Shown: positions 4,536 to 5,446 of the stretch, piece by piece
Layout of the letters: each line of letters starts with the position of its first letter
How positions within the stretch are numbered: the first letter of the stretch is position 1
NCBI GenBank assembly: GCA_030667555.1
Contig: DAOUVR010000086.1
Location: 1-5,446 of the forward strand
Length of the DNA: 5,446 bases
From: Dehalococcoidia bacterium
Lineage (GTDB): Bacteria > Chloroflexota > Dehalococcoidia > E44-bin15
Reading direction: 5' to 3'
Notes under the pieces: model-generated
What the model saw: the letters and a program-made list of their open reading frames with translations, nothing else
What the model was told of the DNA's origin: nothing
Database searches by the model: none
Translations under genes and position numbers: made by a program

Positions 4536-5446
4536 CTATTGGACCCTCTCCAGAGGTGCCAAGCTCAGCAGCAATCTCTTTAGCCCGGCATCTCCCTTGA
4601 ACGCTACGGTAACCTCATGGTCGTCCTTAGAGTGCCAACAGTTGATTACTATTCCTTCACCGAATACATCGTGGCGCACATGATCCCCTGCATTTAGAGG
4701 CGGTTTTACTGTCGGTTTTGTGGTTAAGGTTGGCTGTACAGCCTTCTCCTGGGTACGCCCCGTAGGCGTCATTACCAGGTGGGAAGGAATATCCAAGAGA
4801 AAGCGTGAAGGAAGCGTTGGCCCACTGCTTCCCAGCAGTCTACGTCGGAAGGCACGGACAAGATAAAGACGCTCCTTGGCTCGAGTAATCCCAACATAGC
4901 ACAGGCGGCGCTCCTCCTCCATTTGGTATGGGTCATCAAAAGACTTCCGATGAGGAAGCAGCCCTTCCTCCATACCAACTATGAATACCACCGGAAACTC
5001 CAGACCCTTGGCGGCGTGAAGTGTGATTAATGTCACCGCGTCAATCTTCTCTTCGTAACTGTCTATATCAGAGACCAGTGCCACCCCTTCAAGAAAAGAG
5101 GAAAGGCTATCTTCAGGTGCCAGATAGCGATAATCATTTGCTACCGTTCGCAACTCCATGATATTTTCCCACCTATCCTCCCCATCGTCCATATCCAGGA
5201 TATATTCTTTGTAACCAGAGCGCTCCACCACCAGGTCGAAAAGCTCGATGATGTTTAGCTCCTTGCTTCTCATGATCAGTTCGTTGAGCATGGTCAGAAA
5301 GCTGGTTAAAGCTTTGGCAAAGCGGGGGCCAAAAGGAGATTTATCGCCTTCATCAGCGAGCGTCTGCAAGGCAGCGTAAGCAGGTAGAGATAGCCCCTTT
5401 GCCCACTGCGATAGCTCGTCTACTGTGCGCTTGCCAATCCCCCGCG
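4536..5446 (-). CDS. pcrA: PcrA/UvrD-type superfamily 1A DNA helicase, C-terminal part (5'-truncated by window edge)
   Basis: ATP-dependent 3'-5' DNA helicase acting in repair and in clearing replication blocks. The frame is open to the right edge; 302 C-terminal residues are visible out of the ~700-750 usual, so the N-terminal Walker A/B part lies outside and the in-frame TTG at 5369 is not a start. Seen in order: RGIGKRTVDELSQWA at the edge (the GIG..T helix of domain 2B), SGYKEYILDMDDGEDRWENI, SFLEGVALVSDID, motif V region TLITLHAAKGLEFPVVF and GMEEGLLPH (~139-165), motif VI EEERRLCYVGITRAKERL (176-193, including the arginine finger), a ~40-residue linker, and the PcrA-type Tudor-like C-terminal domain GDHVRHDVFGEGIV to LAPLERVQ (253-302). 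That last domain supports PcrA over Rep. It is unrelated in function to the downstream acyl-CoA genes. Confidence 0.93.
   Translation of the reverse strand, partial: RGIGKRTVDELSQWAKGLSLPAYAALQTLADEGDKSPFGPRFAKALTSFLTMLNELIMRSKELNIIELFDLVVERSGYKEYILDMDDGEDRWENIMELRTVANDYRYLAPEDSLSSFLEGVALVSDIDSYEEKIDAVTLITLHAAKGLEFPVVFIVGMEEGLLPHRKSFDDPYQMEEERRLCYVGITRAKERLYLVRAFRRRLLGSSGPTLPSRFLLDIPSHLVMTPTGRTQEKAVQPTLTTKPTVKPPLNAGDHVRHDVFGEGIVINCWHSKDDHEVTVAFKGDAGLKRLLLSLAPLERVQ

Noticed and set aside
5367..5369. TTG at 5369 as the start of the helicase
   Set aside because: The frame continues to the window edge with recognisable helicase sequence (RGIGKRTVDELSQWA), so the gene is simply cut by the window.

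Overview
The window looks like mid-GC bacterial chromosome carrying an anabolic or catabolic acyl-CoA gene set between two unrelated housekeeping-type genes. The flavour of the proteins (SDRs of the NDLGG/ANYDSV type, a paired hotdog dehydratase, AAGGAGG ribosome sites) reminds me of Chloroflexota/Dehalococcoidia-like lineages from anoxic habitats, but that is an impression and not proven by anything in the sequence. Mobile elements, tRNAs, rRNAs and CRISPR arrays were not seen, and no gene-free stretch is longer than about 165 bases.

Layout, left to right. At 2-295 (+) is the C-terminal part of a GNAT acetyltransferase of the RimJ/RimL kind, cut by the left edge. Its last codons run through a perfect 32-base palindrome (252-283). 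Converging on it are five minus-strand genes, which in transcription order (right to left) are: a FAS1-like hotdog dehydratase half (3895-4374), a MaoC-type hotdog hydratase (3414-3884), and three short-chain dehydrogenases/reductases, SDR-C (2334-3281), SDR-B (1251-2171) and SDR-A (312-1223). Upstream of them, also on the minus strand, is the C-terminal part of a PcrA/UvrD DNA helicase (4536-5446), cut by the right edge.

How the genes fit together. The three SDRs carry the sequence signature of the (3R)-hydroxyacyl-CoA dehydrogenase domain of eukaryotic peroxisomal multifunctional enzyme type 2 (MFE-2/HSD17B4), and the two hotdog proteins correspond to the two halves of its (R)-specific enoyl-CoA hydratase 2 domain. 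The cluster therefore reads as an MFE-2 activity split into separate proteins: enoyl-CoA hydration to (R)-3-hydroxyacyl-CoA by the hotdog pair, then NAD-linked oxidation to 3-ketoacyl-CoA (or the reverse) by one of three parallel dehydrogenases. SDR-A and SDR-B are recent tandem duplicates, including their leader and ribosome site, with divergence concentrated in the substrate-loop half. The substrate is not deducible here.

Expression. A good sigma70-type promoter (TTGACA, 17-base spacer, TAGACT) lies in the 161-base gap between the helicase and the hotdog pair. The two hotdog genes are 10 bases apart and SDR-B/SDR-A 27 bases apart, so each pair is co-transcribed. The gaps before SDR-C (132 bases) and SDR-B (162 bases) are longer and contain inverted repeats and weaker promoter candidates, so the cluster may have internal transcription start and stop points.
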